Source: Zymoseptoria tritici IPO323
Taxonomy: Eukaryota > Ascomycota > Dothideomycetes > Mycosphaerellales > Mycosphaerellaceae
Reading direction: 5' to 3'
Length of the DNA stretch: 64,000 bases
NCBI RefSeq assembly: GCF_000219625.1
Contig: NC_018213.1
Coordinates: 1 to 64,000 of the forward strand
Part shown: positions 9,370 to 17,986 of the stretch, one piece after another
How positions within the stretch are numbered: the stretch's first letter is position 1
How the letters are laid out: each line of letters starts with the position of its first letter
Made by a program: the position numbers and the translations under genes
The notes under the pieces: generated by a model
Told to the model about the DNA's origin: nothing
Database searches by the model: none
Seen by the model: only the letters and a program-made list of their open reading frames with translations

Positions 9370-10300
9370 TCTACGGTCTTTGACCTTTGTCCACGCGCCA
9401 ACTCCGCCGCATCCCAGGGTTGTGCCGTCCACCGGTGAGCGGCACGGATGGCCCGCTCCTACATCTCCTGCCCGTTGGCGGCGTAGGTCGGCGAGGCGCC
9501 GAGGCAGTTGTTCCGGACCGCCTTCCGCTAATAGTACGAGAGGCTCCAGCGCTGATCCGCCTCGCAATCGCCGTCGACGGCCGCTATAGCGTAGGTCAAG
9601 CTGTTCGTCTAGAAGATCACGAGGTCGTAGGGCTAGAGGTGGACGCGGAGCTAGAGCTCGGGCAGGACGAGCCAGCAGCCGGCACCAAAGTTAGCGAGGA
9701 TAGAGTAGTCCGTGTCGCTAGTGTCCCGGTGCTCCCGCGGCGAGAAGGTCGTGAAGGGAGTAACCATGCTATATAAGGGGTAGAGGAGGCCATCCGCGCC
9801 GGGAAACGTACGCTAGAGGACAGCGAAGACGTCGGCGCGAGACCGCAGCTCCGCCTAGATCTCCTCCGGTATTCTGTAGCGGTTGGTCCGGCTGTAGAGG
9901 TACCGGGCGATGTGGTCCTCTATGTACTACCGCGCGAAGAGGAGGACGTCGTCTACCCGATCCCGACGAGTCGTACGGGTAGCGGCCGGTCCGCCGCTCT
10001 GTTTCGTGTCGGAGGTCCAGACGGGTATAGTTTGGCCCTATCCCGCCCAGATGCCAAGGTAGTAGACCGGATGTCTTACCTCGCTGTTCCTCGAATCCGG
10101 TCTCCCCGGGATCGCATCGCGCTACATAGCTTCTACTACTTGCCGGCCGCGCTTGACAAGCGCCCCTTGCTGCGCCCTTATGTTCCACTCCGGCTGCCCG
10201 ATCCGCTAGAGAACAATCTCTCTGCCGAGCGAGAGAAGGAGATTCCGTCGGTAGACCCGAGGTTTTCCGGTCGAGCTGGAAGGTAGGAGTATACCGTAGC
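9370..10300 (-). pseudogene. Decayed frame, possible 2OG-Fe(II)/TET-JBP-like oxygenase
   Basis: The minus strand reads through about 300 codons with TAG interruptions. The upstream part includes REIVL, RIGQPEWNIRAQQGALVKRG and YLYSRTNRYRIPEEI. The downstream part includes NFGAGCWLVLPELELRVHL, then PYDLVIFQTNSLTYA and RWSLSYYWRKAV (reading TAG as lost Gln/Trp codons). The run of a Pro-Glu-Leu strand, a hydrophobic strand before the distal metal ligand and a final R.SL.YY strand recalls fungal 2OG-Fe(II) oxygenases of the TET/JBP type that travel with transposons. The HxD and the distal His are not clearly present. This is a hypothesis; it may be an unrelated beta-rich fold. Confidence 0.3.
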
Positions 10301-10489
10301 CCCAGACGTCGGTTATTCCGTCGCTGGTGTAGGTGTCGGGGATGTCGCTGTTGTCGCCTCGGCGCACGGAGATAGTTAGGGGATTAGAGACGCTATAGAT
10401 AATTTCCCGCCGGCTACGCTACCGCTAGTCGAAGGTAGTCCACTTCGTAAGGTCTATGCCGAGCGAGAGGGGGTAATATAGTCCAGGAA
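10301..10489. other. Spacer, no recognisable gene
   Basis: Sequence between the decayed oxygenase-like frame and the minisatellite. No feature seen. Confidence 0.4.
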
Positions 10490-11245
10490 GAACAGTAGGG
10501 CAGGAAACCCGGCAGAACGGGAAAGATAGCAGAGGAAAGATAGCAGAGCAGGAAGCTAGCCGTCCTAGGGAGATAGCAGTCCAGGAAAAAGAACAGTCTA
10601 GGAAAAGGAACAGTCTAGGAAAAGGAACAGTCTAGGAAAAGGAACAGTCCAGGAAAAGGAACAGTCTAGGAAAAGGAACAGTCTAGGAAAAAGAACAGTC
10701 TTAGAAAGCTAGCAGAGGAAAGATAGTAGAGGAAAGATGCCGGTGCAGAAAGCTAGCAGTCCTAGGAAAATAGCAGTCCTAGGAAGATAGCAGTCCTAGG
10801 AAGATAGCAGTCCTAGGAAAATAGTAGTCCTAGGAAGATAGCAGTCCTAGGAAAATAGCAGTCCTAGGAAAATAGCAGTCCTAGGAAGATAGCAGTCCTA
10901 GGAAGATAGCAGTCCTAGGAAAATAGCAGTCCTAGGAAAATAGCAGTCCTAGGAAAATAGCAGTCCTAGGAAGATGGCAGTCCTAGGAAGATGGCAGTCC
11001 TAGGAAGATGGCAGTCCTAGGAAGATAGCAGTCCTAGGAAAATAGCAGTCCTAGGAAGATAGCAGTCCTAGGAAGATGGCAGTCCTAGGAAAATAGCAGT
11101 CCTAGGAAGATAGCAGTCCTAGGAAAATAGCAGTCCTAGGAAAATAGCAGTCCTGGAAGAATAGCAGTCTTAGGAAGATAGCAGAGTAGAAAGATAGCAG
11201 AGCAGAAAGCTAGCAGAGCAGAAAGCTAGTACTAGGAGGAAAATT
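10490..11245. repeat. Minisatellite, AGCAGTCCTAGGAAAAT-type unit
   Basis: About 40 tandem units of 17-18 bp, mostly AGCAGTCCTAGGAARAT, preceded by shorter variants of the form AACAGTCTAGGAAAAGG (10580-10690). Units differ by single transitions (A/G at one site) and the edges are degenerate. There are no spacers of constant length, so this is a minisatellite and not a CRISPR array. Confidence 0.95.
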
Positions 11246-11271
11246 AGGTGGGCTAGGCCCTAACCTATATA

Positions 11272-11523
11272 GTGCCAAGCCTAAAACCCTTACCTACTGC
11301 TATCTTTCTACTACTATCTGCATCTCTATTTCTTCCATCTTTCTTCCTTAACCTGCATACTCTTCTTCTACCTACACCCTTCTTGTCTAAACTACCTGCC
11401 AGACTACCTGCTAGACTACCTACTAGATTACCTGCTACACTACCTGCTATACTACCTGCTAGATTACCTGCTAGATTACCTACTAGATTACCTGCCAGAT
11501 TACCTGCTAAACTACCTGCCTAA
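11272..11523 (+). repeat. 12-bp coding-like minisatellite with short open frame
   Basis: From 11390 to 11550 a unit of the form TACCTGCTAGAT is repeated about 13 times. The plus frame from an ATG at 11272 is open for 83 codons: a hydrophobic N-terminus (PTAIFLLLSASLFLPSFFL, signal-peptide-like) followed by PARL/PTRL tetrapeptide repeats, then TAA. It could be the start of a repeat protein or simply an open minisatellite; nothing supports expression. The TA-rich unit is consistent with RIP. Confidence 0.45.
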
Positions 11524-11569
11524 TTACTAGCCAGACTACTAGCCAAATTACTAGCCTACTACCCTCCTA

Positions 11570-12385
11570 CCCTACAGAAAGAGCAATAGATTATACCCTA
11601 GGACAGCTACACAGCTAATAGGCCTACAAGGAGGAGCTGGGATACTAGGTAGAGATGTCTGCCCTACTAGGAGCCTAGCTAGACTAGATAAAGGGACTAG
11701 GAAGGGAGGAGGTAGTCCTAGAGAGTATAAGGATAGGAGTTTAGATAGCAGATAAGCTAGTAGCCTACTACACAGCAGCTCTTTAGCAGATCTAGGCCTA
11801 GGAGAGCCTAAAGAGGGAGAAGGAGCAAGAGAGGGCTAAGGGAGTAGTACAGATGCTAGAGGGTAACTTTAAGTATAACATTAAGCCCTATAAGGTATAT
11901 AGAGAGATCCTAAAGGGTCTAGTTAAGGCCAGGGAGAACAGGGACCTAGAGGGAGTAGAGTTCTAGCAGGGGCTAGAGGACTAGTACATATATAGGATAT
12001 AGAGAGAGCAGGAGTACCTAGAGGGGACTTTCTAGCTAGAGCAGCTAGGTAAGGAGGTAGAGCAGAGCTTTACTAGTCCTTAGGAGCAGTAGGCTTAGTT
12101 CTAGAAGAACAGAGGTAGTTAATACTAGAAGGGTAGGAAGCTAAGAGCCTAGAGGGAGGAGGAGCAGGACAGAAGGGAGGAGAAGTTTAAGGAGGTCCAG
12201 ATAGCTAAGCTAGATAAGAGGATGCAGGACAGGGAGAGGTACTACTAGCAGGGCCTAGAGCTTATTAAGGGGCAGCAGAGGAAAGAGAGGCAGATAAGGG
12301 AGAGGGGGGAGGAGAGGGAGAGGGAGACCCTAGTAGCAGAGGCTACTAGCAGAGGGTTAGCTAGGTTTAGCAGGTTAAACACATT
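11570..12385 (+). pseudogene. Decayed charged coiled-coil reading frame
   Basis: One plus frame runs about 270 codons with only TAG stops (about 20). Segments include MLEGNFKYNIKPYKVYREIL, LVKARENRDLEGVEF, EEEQDRREEKFKEVQIAKLD, RMQDRERYY and KGQQRKERQIRERGEERERE. It is rich in Glu, Lys, Arg and Gln with heptad-like spacing, indicating a coiled coil in the C-terminal half. The central segment around NIKPYKVYREILKGL could be a folded unit. The family is not recognised. The frame ends near AEATSRGLARFSRLNT, just before the next minisatellite. Confidence 0.5.
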
Positions 12386-12394
12386 AGGGTAGAG

Positions 12395-12750
12395 CACATC
12401 TATTTCCCTTAGATAGAACAGACAATTTGCCTTTAGATAGAACAGTTCACTTCCCTTAGATTAATTTGCCTTTAGACAGAGCAGTTTACTTCCCTTAGAT
12501 TGATTTCCCTTAGGACAGAGCAGATCCATTTCCCCGTAGATTCGTTTCCCTTTCGACAGAACAGATGACTTCCCTTAGATCGATTTCCCTTTAGACAGAA
12601 CAGATCTATTTCCCTGTGGACAGAATAGATAATTTCCCTCCGATAGAGCAGATAACTTCCCTTGGACGGATAAGATCCATTTCCCTTTAGACGGAACAGA
12701 TAGCTCCCCTAGAATAGAACAGATTATTTCCCTGTGGACGAAACAGGACC
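12395..12750. repeat. Minisatellite, about 35-bp unit (AGACAGAACAGAT..TTTCCCTT)
   Basis: About ten tandem units alternate a GAYAGARCAGAT block with a TTTCCCTTAGA block. The period is near 35 bp with many transitions. Non-coding. Confidence 0.85.
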
Positions 12751-13368
12751 TGGGCCATCGTCCTTACGGCTTTTAGGACTTCCGGCGGCCGCGTTGTCGG
12801 CGGGTAGTGTCGGACTCGCCGTATCTACGATCTCGTGCGGTTTCGTCGGTTACGACCCGAGATATCGCCGCCGCAAGTCGCCCCGGCCACTGGCGACGGC
12901 GGGGTAAGGTTGTTCTGGATCCGATAGCGGATACGACACGACATAGAGACGCCTGGAGGAATGGATAAGGAGGTGTAGTGGAAGGGGTGTTGTGGATCAC
13001 CCGCCGGTTTAGCTGTGGGGCGGAGGCACGCGACCCTAACTACGTAACGAGTGCCAAGGCGAAGAGTTTTCCAGCGGGGAGAAACTCCTCCCGGTTTTCT
13101 CTCTGCAAGACGATATATATCGACCGATCAAAGGGTGTCCTTCCTCTCGGCTTGAATCTAATTATAACTACTTATAAGCCCGGCGGAACTACTATATACA
13201 TAGAGAATAGGAAGGATCCGGAGACCCCAAGGCTACAACCCCCACCCCAAAACCGATGTGAGCCTACGAACGGACTTATAACATGTTCACAATGGCCTTC
13301 GGGGTGCCTATTAAGTCGAACAAGTCCGACGGCACCTACTCGACCAGCCTAACTACTATCCCCGACCT
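12751..13368. other. Region without a recognised gene
   Basis: The minus frame 12773-13000 (75 codons, Arg-rich) and a plus frame 12978-13352 are open but look like GC-driven chance frames. Near 13290-13340 the plus strand reads FGVPIKSNKSDGTYSTSL just before the interstitial telomere tract; possibly a real protein remnant, not identified. Confidence 0.35.
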
Positions 13369-13388
13369 CCTAACCCTAACCCAAACCC
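13369..13388 (+). repeat. Interstitial telomere tract (CCTAACCCTAACCCAAACCC)
   Basis: Two full CCCTAA-type units plus degenerate flanks, in the same orientation as the chromosome-end telomere. Confidence 0.8.
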
Positions 13389-13539
13389 CGACCCGCTCCG
13401 TGCCTTACCCCTAGCCAGAACTAACCGGCACACATACTACACAGCCGGGACAGTTGGGGGGGGGTCGAAAAGGCCACCGAGATCTTTTGGGAGAGCGGCC
13501 TTTCTTGGTTGCTGCATTAGCACATGACTTTTCTTCTGT

Positions 13540-14340
13540 TTCGCTTAAAGGCTTAGATTTTTAGTGTGTTAGGCAGCTCTAGGAGGCTTTAGGACGCCTG
13601 GGATAGATCGGGGAGGGTAGAAGGCACCGGCATCGAAGCCTCTATCCCCGATCTTGTCGTTGTTCTTTAACCCTCTCCTGGTCCTCCCTGCCCGAAGGAC
13701 GAATTCTTTTATAATTTAGGAGGGTAGATAGGTAGACCAGAGGAAAAGTAATTCGGATAGATTCTCCTAAGCGTTAAATACCGGGGCGAAATAAAGGTCG
13801 GCTTCCCTTACTTCTCTCTCTACTTCCTATAACTTATAAATGCCTCGGGGTTAGTACTAATCCTCGGCGAGTTCTTGTTTTTCTTCTGGCGGATTTTGAA
13901 GTCAAATTTTAATCCCACCTCTAGGAGGTAACGTTAGTCGGCTTCCCAATAGAGCCGATGCACTCTCGAGTTACGTCTTAATATAGAAAATAGAGAGTAA
14001 AAAGTGGGTCTTATCTGTAGGGAAGTTCGACATTACCTCGTAAATTATGTTTGTTTAACTTTACTTACTCCTAGCTTTCCAAGTCGCGGTTGCTCTATAG
14101 AGGTACCGTGCTGCTATAGGCAGAGGAGTATAGTCGATCCATCTGCAGGCATCTCTTTTGTAGGCGGCCACGGTGTGTTAATACGCCCTTGCTCGACTTC
14201 CGGTCGTGGCCAGCACGGATAAATGTCTACATAGCGAAGGTTTGTGTTAGGCTTGCCTACGTTAAACGGTATCATCCTTAGTGTCTGACGATTGTCACAG
14301 AAGAGCAACAGAAATCTCCTATTGAGCTTTAGGCGGATGT
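13540..14340 (-). pseudogene. Ty1/copia 3' remnant, copy 2
   Basis: The minus frame 14308-14114 is open and shows the copia RNase H C-terminus: DNRQTLRMIPF, then NLRYVDIYPCWPRPEVEQGR, then KEMPADGSTI. The 3' flank 13560-13810 matches 7110-7390 of copy 1. The 5' side stops abruptly at an inverted telomere tract at 14341, so this fragment was joined there by recombination or end repair. It is less damaged than copy 1. Confidence 0.8.
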
Positions 14341-14360
14341 TTAGGGTTAGGGTTATAGGG
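14341..14360 (-). repeat. Interstitial telomere tract in inverse orientation (TTAGGGTTAGGG)
   Basis: The plus strand reads TTAGGGTTAGGGTTATAGGG, opposite to the chromosome-end telomere and to the other interstitial tracts. It sits exactly between the copia remnant and an unrelated decayed frame. Confidence 0.85.
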
Positions 14361-14365
14361 TTGTT

Positions 14366-14720
14366 TCCGAGCTAGATCCTGGGTCTTCCCGCCTCGGTAC
14401 TTTGGAAGACTTCTTCTTAGTCTTTGGTTCCTCCTTGTAGTAGTCCTTAAGGATCTTCTAAGCAGGTGGATCTTTATGTGTGTCGCTTGCACGCTTACGA
14501 TACCCGGGGTTTTCCCTACGGGACCTCTTCCACTCCTTCAGCTTCGCCTTATAGACCAGGAACTGTTCTGCATCCTTTAAGACCCGTGCTCGAAGTCTAT
14601 AGTCTACAACAGTACATTCCGAGCGTTTTTCGCAAATGTTCTTGCCTTTTACTTCGGTAAGATCTTACTAAGACGGTCGTGTATACTTCCCGTCTTTGCC
14701 TAAAGGTTTGTTAGACGAGC
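14366..14720 (-). pseudogene. Decayed charged reading frame ending at the telomere tract
   Basis: The minus strand reads AEQFLVYKAKLKEWKRSRRE, then NPGYRKRASDTHKDPP, KILKDYYKEEPKTKKKSSKV and PRREDPGSSSETT before running into CCCTATAACCCTAACCCTAA. It is very basic, as in the C-terminus of a DNA-binding protein or a retroelement Gag. No family is recognised. As with the LINEs at 30.7-43.2 kb, the sense strand is followed at its 3' side by CCCTAA, but here the whole unit is inverted. Confidence 0.45.
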
Positions 14721-15929
14721 TCGGCCTTAAGTTCATAGCTTTCCTTTTCCAACTGTTCTCGTTGCGGCCGAGTTCTTGTACTTGTCTTCAATCTTGCCGT
14801 AACCGTGACATCGGAGCAAAGGCTATTCTTCCACCTTTGTTTCTTTCAAATGTTTCGAAGAGTCGAATAGGGTTGTCCGGTGGAATCTCCTTGTCTAGCT
14901 CGTTATAAAGCATCCGGTCTCTTCATGCAGTAGGTGGATTCGCGCGGTCTAGTTCTATAAGACCCGAGAAAATCGTCCTATAGCGGCGTTGTGGCGTTGC
15001 GTGGTTGTTCGTCGAATTAATGTAGTCGAATTGAAGGTCGAAGTGCCGGATTTCCCGTCGGGAGGTGACGTTCGGATTTGAGTTTGCCCCTGGTGGACGA
15101 TGTCCGCAAGTTGCCCGATCCGGTATAGGCCGGCGTTCAAATCCGGGGCTGCAAAGACCGCTTTTGGACTTGGTCGATTTCTGAACCGGCGTTCGGAGCG
15201 TTCTCGAATATTTGGGTGTTCTCAGATGTACAGAGTCGAAAGATGCGCTGCTTCCGGGCTCATAACGTTTGGAAAAACGAGTAGGTTGTCGATTATCTAC
15301 CGGTGCGAACGAGGGCTATATATATCCGTAACTACCGCATCCGAAAGGTTCCACGAAGGCGTTAGCCGACGTCGGAAGGCGTTGTATTTGTAGGCAGAAA
15401 CGCAGTAAAGGTTCGATGCATTTCCGACAAAGCGCTTACTAGAGGTTGACCGCTGTCAATTGCCGATGCATACGAGTGTCTCCTTGCTACTCCCTAAGAC
15501 TGTCTCGACCCTCTTGTTAAAGATTAAGCCTAGAACGGAATGGCCTTGACCTATAGAGTTAATAAGACCGACCTGTGTTTCTACATTCTAGACAGAGTCG
15601 CGGTAATACTCGGGGGACAGATCGATGTCATTTAGTACATTAAACAGTCCTATTGGATCTCGTGGAGTATGCTTTCGTTCTTCGCATCGCGGCGGAGTGC
15701 GAGAGACTCGAGAGCTATCCTGGTCGTAAAAGGTCGCCAATTAATCCTCGAACTCTTCGTTACTCGTGTTATCGAGCGTGCCGAGGCGGGTAAGGACAGA
15801 CCTACACCTCGCAGACCGTCCGATAGAACCGAAATCACCAACGCTATCCCGTGATGTAGGCGTCTACCAAAAAGAGCATCTCGTGCGAGCACGAGAGGAA
15901 CACATCCTGACGTAGTCGCACGAAATAAG
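14721..15929. other. Decayed sequence, no recognised gene
   Basis: Open frames of 60-100 codons occur on both strands and none resembles a known family. The minus frame at 14955-15140 (LYRIGQLADIVHQGQTQIRT) and the minus frame near 15240-15390 may belong to one old protein. Composition is mixed, with moderate TA excess. Confidence 0.3.
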
Positions 15930-16006
15930 AGGCCGATACGGGGATTAAACCTGTAACCTTCTGTGCACTGCTGTAGACAGAAATCATACTACTTGACCAA
16001 CTAGCT
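15930..16006 (-). tRNA. tRNA-like sequence related to the 5112-5183 copy, probably a pseudogene
   Basis: The minus strand gives TAGTTGGTCAAGTAGTATGA (D-arm), a TCTGT/ACAGA anticodon stem around an enlarged 12-nt loop beginning CTACA, the T-arm ACAGG-TTTAATC-CCCGT, and acceptor end ATCGGCC followed by T73. Length is 77 nt; the larger loop could be a short intron or an insertion. It shares the unusual CTACA loop start with the 5112 copy. Two acceptor mismatches argue for decay. Confidence 0.5.
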
Positions 16007-16401
16007 ATAGATAAGAAACAGGGGATTTCCCCGACCTTATACACCCTCACATCAGCACTCGCATTCCAACCCTAGATAACTCCCTACCTAGGGTTAAAAC
16101 TACTCCGACGAGGACTCCGAGGAGCTCTCCGATCCAGACCTCCCCTTCTCCTCGGAAGGGAACATTTCCTACTTGGATCCGGTTTCTAATGTAAGAAGGG
16201 AGGAGATTTCCTCTTATTCGATAGCATATATATTGGTCGAAGCTCTAAATTCATTTGACTTTCTACGTAGGATCGGCCGCATTCCGGCTAGAACGAGGAG
16301 CTAAACCCCTTAAATCGAGAGCAACAGATGCAGAAAATCTCTAGAGATAAGAGTTAAGGTAAGGCGGAAAGCAGGAAAGAACACCTCGAGATTCCCGTCA
16401 C
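16007..16401. other. Spacer, no recognisable gene
   Basis: No supported gene. The stretch ends at the interstitial telomere tract. Confidence 0.4.
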
Positions 16402-16416
16402 AACCCTAACCCTAAG
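16402..16416 (+). repeat. Interstitial telomere tract (AACCCTAACCCTAAG)
   Basis: Two CCCTAA units in the same orientation as the chromosome-end telomere, joining unrelated sequences. Confidence 0.8.
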
Positions 16417-16479
16417 CACAACACGGCAGCCCACATCGAAGGAAAGGAGAAGCGCTCCTCGGATCTTGCGCCCTTTCCC

Positions 16480-17170
16480 CCCGTTCCGGAGGAAGACTTC
16501 TCCCTTTTATAGCTGCGGGACGAGGTTAGGTCGGCGTTGCGTAGAGGATAGGGGGAGTGCGTACTATTACAATATAAGCCTAGGCTAGTCCCTAGTCGTG
16601 GAGATCCATCCTCTGCTTGTGCACCGCTCTCCGGATGAGATTGTCGCGCGCCCTGCCTAGGTAACCGGCCGCCACCCCCTGCTCCGCGGGAGTAAGGGCT
16701 ACATAGCTAGGCCGAAACACAAAGCGGGAGATGTCCCGCTCCGCTTAAGCCCGAGTCTTTCCCTACACCTAGGGAGTCCGGCAGAGGTTGGAGAAATCCA
16801 GCTAGTTTATGTACTCCACCGCAGCCCTCTTATAATCCCAAGTCTCCTCGTAGACTAGGGCCCCACACAGCCGAAGAGCACCGGGAAGCAGCACCAAGTT
16901 GTCCTCATTTTCCTCCGACCCAAAGAGTAGGAATCTGGTCTAGGTGTTACATGCTCCGCCCGGCACACCGGTCATTCCGGGAATAATGGGTTTGTCCCGG
17001 GCGGCGGTCTCGTAGACCTACCGTAGGAGATCTCTCTTGAATTTAGTCAGACTAGCGGGAGCATAGTTGGGGAAGTTCTGCTCTATTTAGCGCTCGTCCA
17101 GAGTTTGGTTTAGGGCATACATATTAGGGAAGACCGGAGCAGCTATGTCGATAATAGTGTAGACGATTGT
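16480..17170 (-). pseudogene. Decayed reading frame, unknown function
   Basis: A minus frame of about 210 codons reads coherently with about ten stops. Pieces are VFPNMYALNQTLDER, NFPNYAPASLTKFKRDLL, VYETAARDKPIIPGMTGVPG, LLFGSEENEDNLVLLPGALR, LCGALVYEETWDYKRAAVEY, ISRFVFRPSYVALTPAEQGV and GYLGRARDNLIRRAVHKQRM. The stops fall where Trp or Gln codons fit. The family is unknown. A GKTRA segment is not enough for a P-loop call. Confidence 0.45.
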
Positions 17171-17359
17171 CGATGTAGGAGTAGAGTCGTGGTAGAAGGT
17201 ATAGGTATGTAGTTGCTAGAGGTGAGGGGTAGTGTGTTGTCGTAAGAGGTAGTAATCGTGGACTATATGAAGGTCCAAGGGAAAGGGAAGGAAAGGATTG
17301 CGGAAGTTAATAAAAGAGAGAGGGTTTAAAAAGAAGAACGCAGTCGCTTTTGTGCCCTT

Positions 17360-17480
17360 AGAGGGGTGACCTGCTAGTAAATTCGACCACGTGCTAGCAG
17401 TCACCAGCTTAAGGCTTGTAATAGTACGTGAATTGGAGCATTTACCTGCTGGAATTAGCTGGACGATTGCACTTGAGCCC
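17360..17480. repeat. 120-bp direct repeat, copy 1
   Basis: GACCTGCTAGTAAATTC, AGTCACCAGCTTAAGGCTTG and ACCTGCTGGAATTAGCTGGA are repeated at 17803-17920 with mostly C/T and G/A differences. Downstream of the dim-2 pseudogene. Confidence 0.8.
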
Positions 17481-17529
17481 TTACCTTCCGAGCAATTACG
17501 GACCTCCTAGATCACGCTCGTTCATTCGA

Positions 17530-17615
17530 GATCACGCACACCTACTTAAGAGCATTAGCATATGACCTGAGCCTTTAATTAAGGTTGTTACGAACGCTTA
17601 AGGTTACGCATTCAC
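17530..17615. repeat. Direct repeat flanking the dim-2 pseudogene (3' side)
   Basis: CACGCACACCTACTTAAGAGC through TTACGAACGCTTAAGGT is similar to 22345-22430 in the same orientation. The two copies bracket dim-2 about 4.8 kb apart, an LTR-like or unequal-recombination arrangement. Confidence 0.65.
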
Positions 17616-17802
17616 CAAAGGGGAGGATGTTCAAAAACACCAAAAACCTCGCTTAGGTTTACTTGAACCCTTAAAGCCTCGGGCACCGTTTCACTTAAAG
17701 GCTCGTTATTATCACATAACTCGCTCGTTTCAGTTAGTCTATATAGCTTGAGGGCCTTCGCCCTTATAAATCAGTATTATTCTTTTCCGCTTTTTGATCA
17801 GA

Positions 17803-17920
17803 AGGGCGACCTGCTGGTGAATTCCACCCCGTGCCGGCAGTTACCAGCTCGAGGCTTGTGATAGTACGTAAATTCGATTATTCACCTGCTGGAATCAGCT
17901 GGACGATTATGATACTTTAG
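17803..17920. repeat. 120-bp direct repeat, copy 2
   Basis: Second copy of the 17360-17480 repeat, same orientation, starting 443 bp after it. The less mutated copy keeps CTGGTGAATTCC where copy 1 has CTAGTAAATTCG. It lies directly 3' of the dim-2 frame. Confidence 0.8.
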
Positions 17921-17986
17921 CTACGCTGTTGCACTTACTTCGACCTCGAATTTGCACATCTGCTCTATATGTGCGAGCTTTTATTC

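Noticed and set aside
10490..11245. CRISPR-like array of short regular repeats
   Set aside because: Repeats are contiguous, with no unique spacers, and the setting is a fungal telomere. It is a minisatellite.
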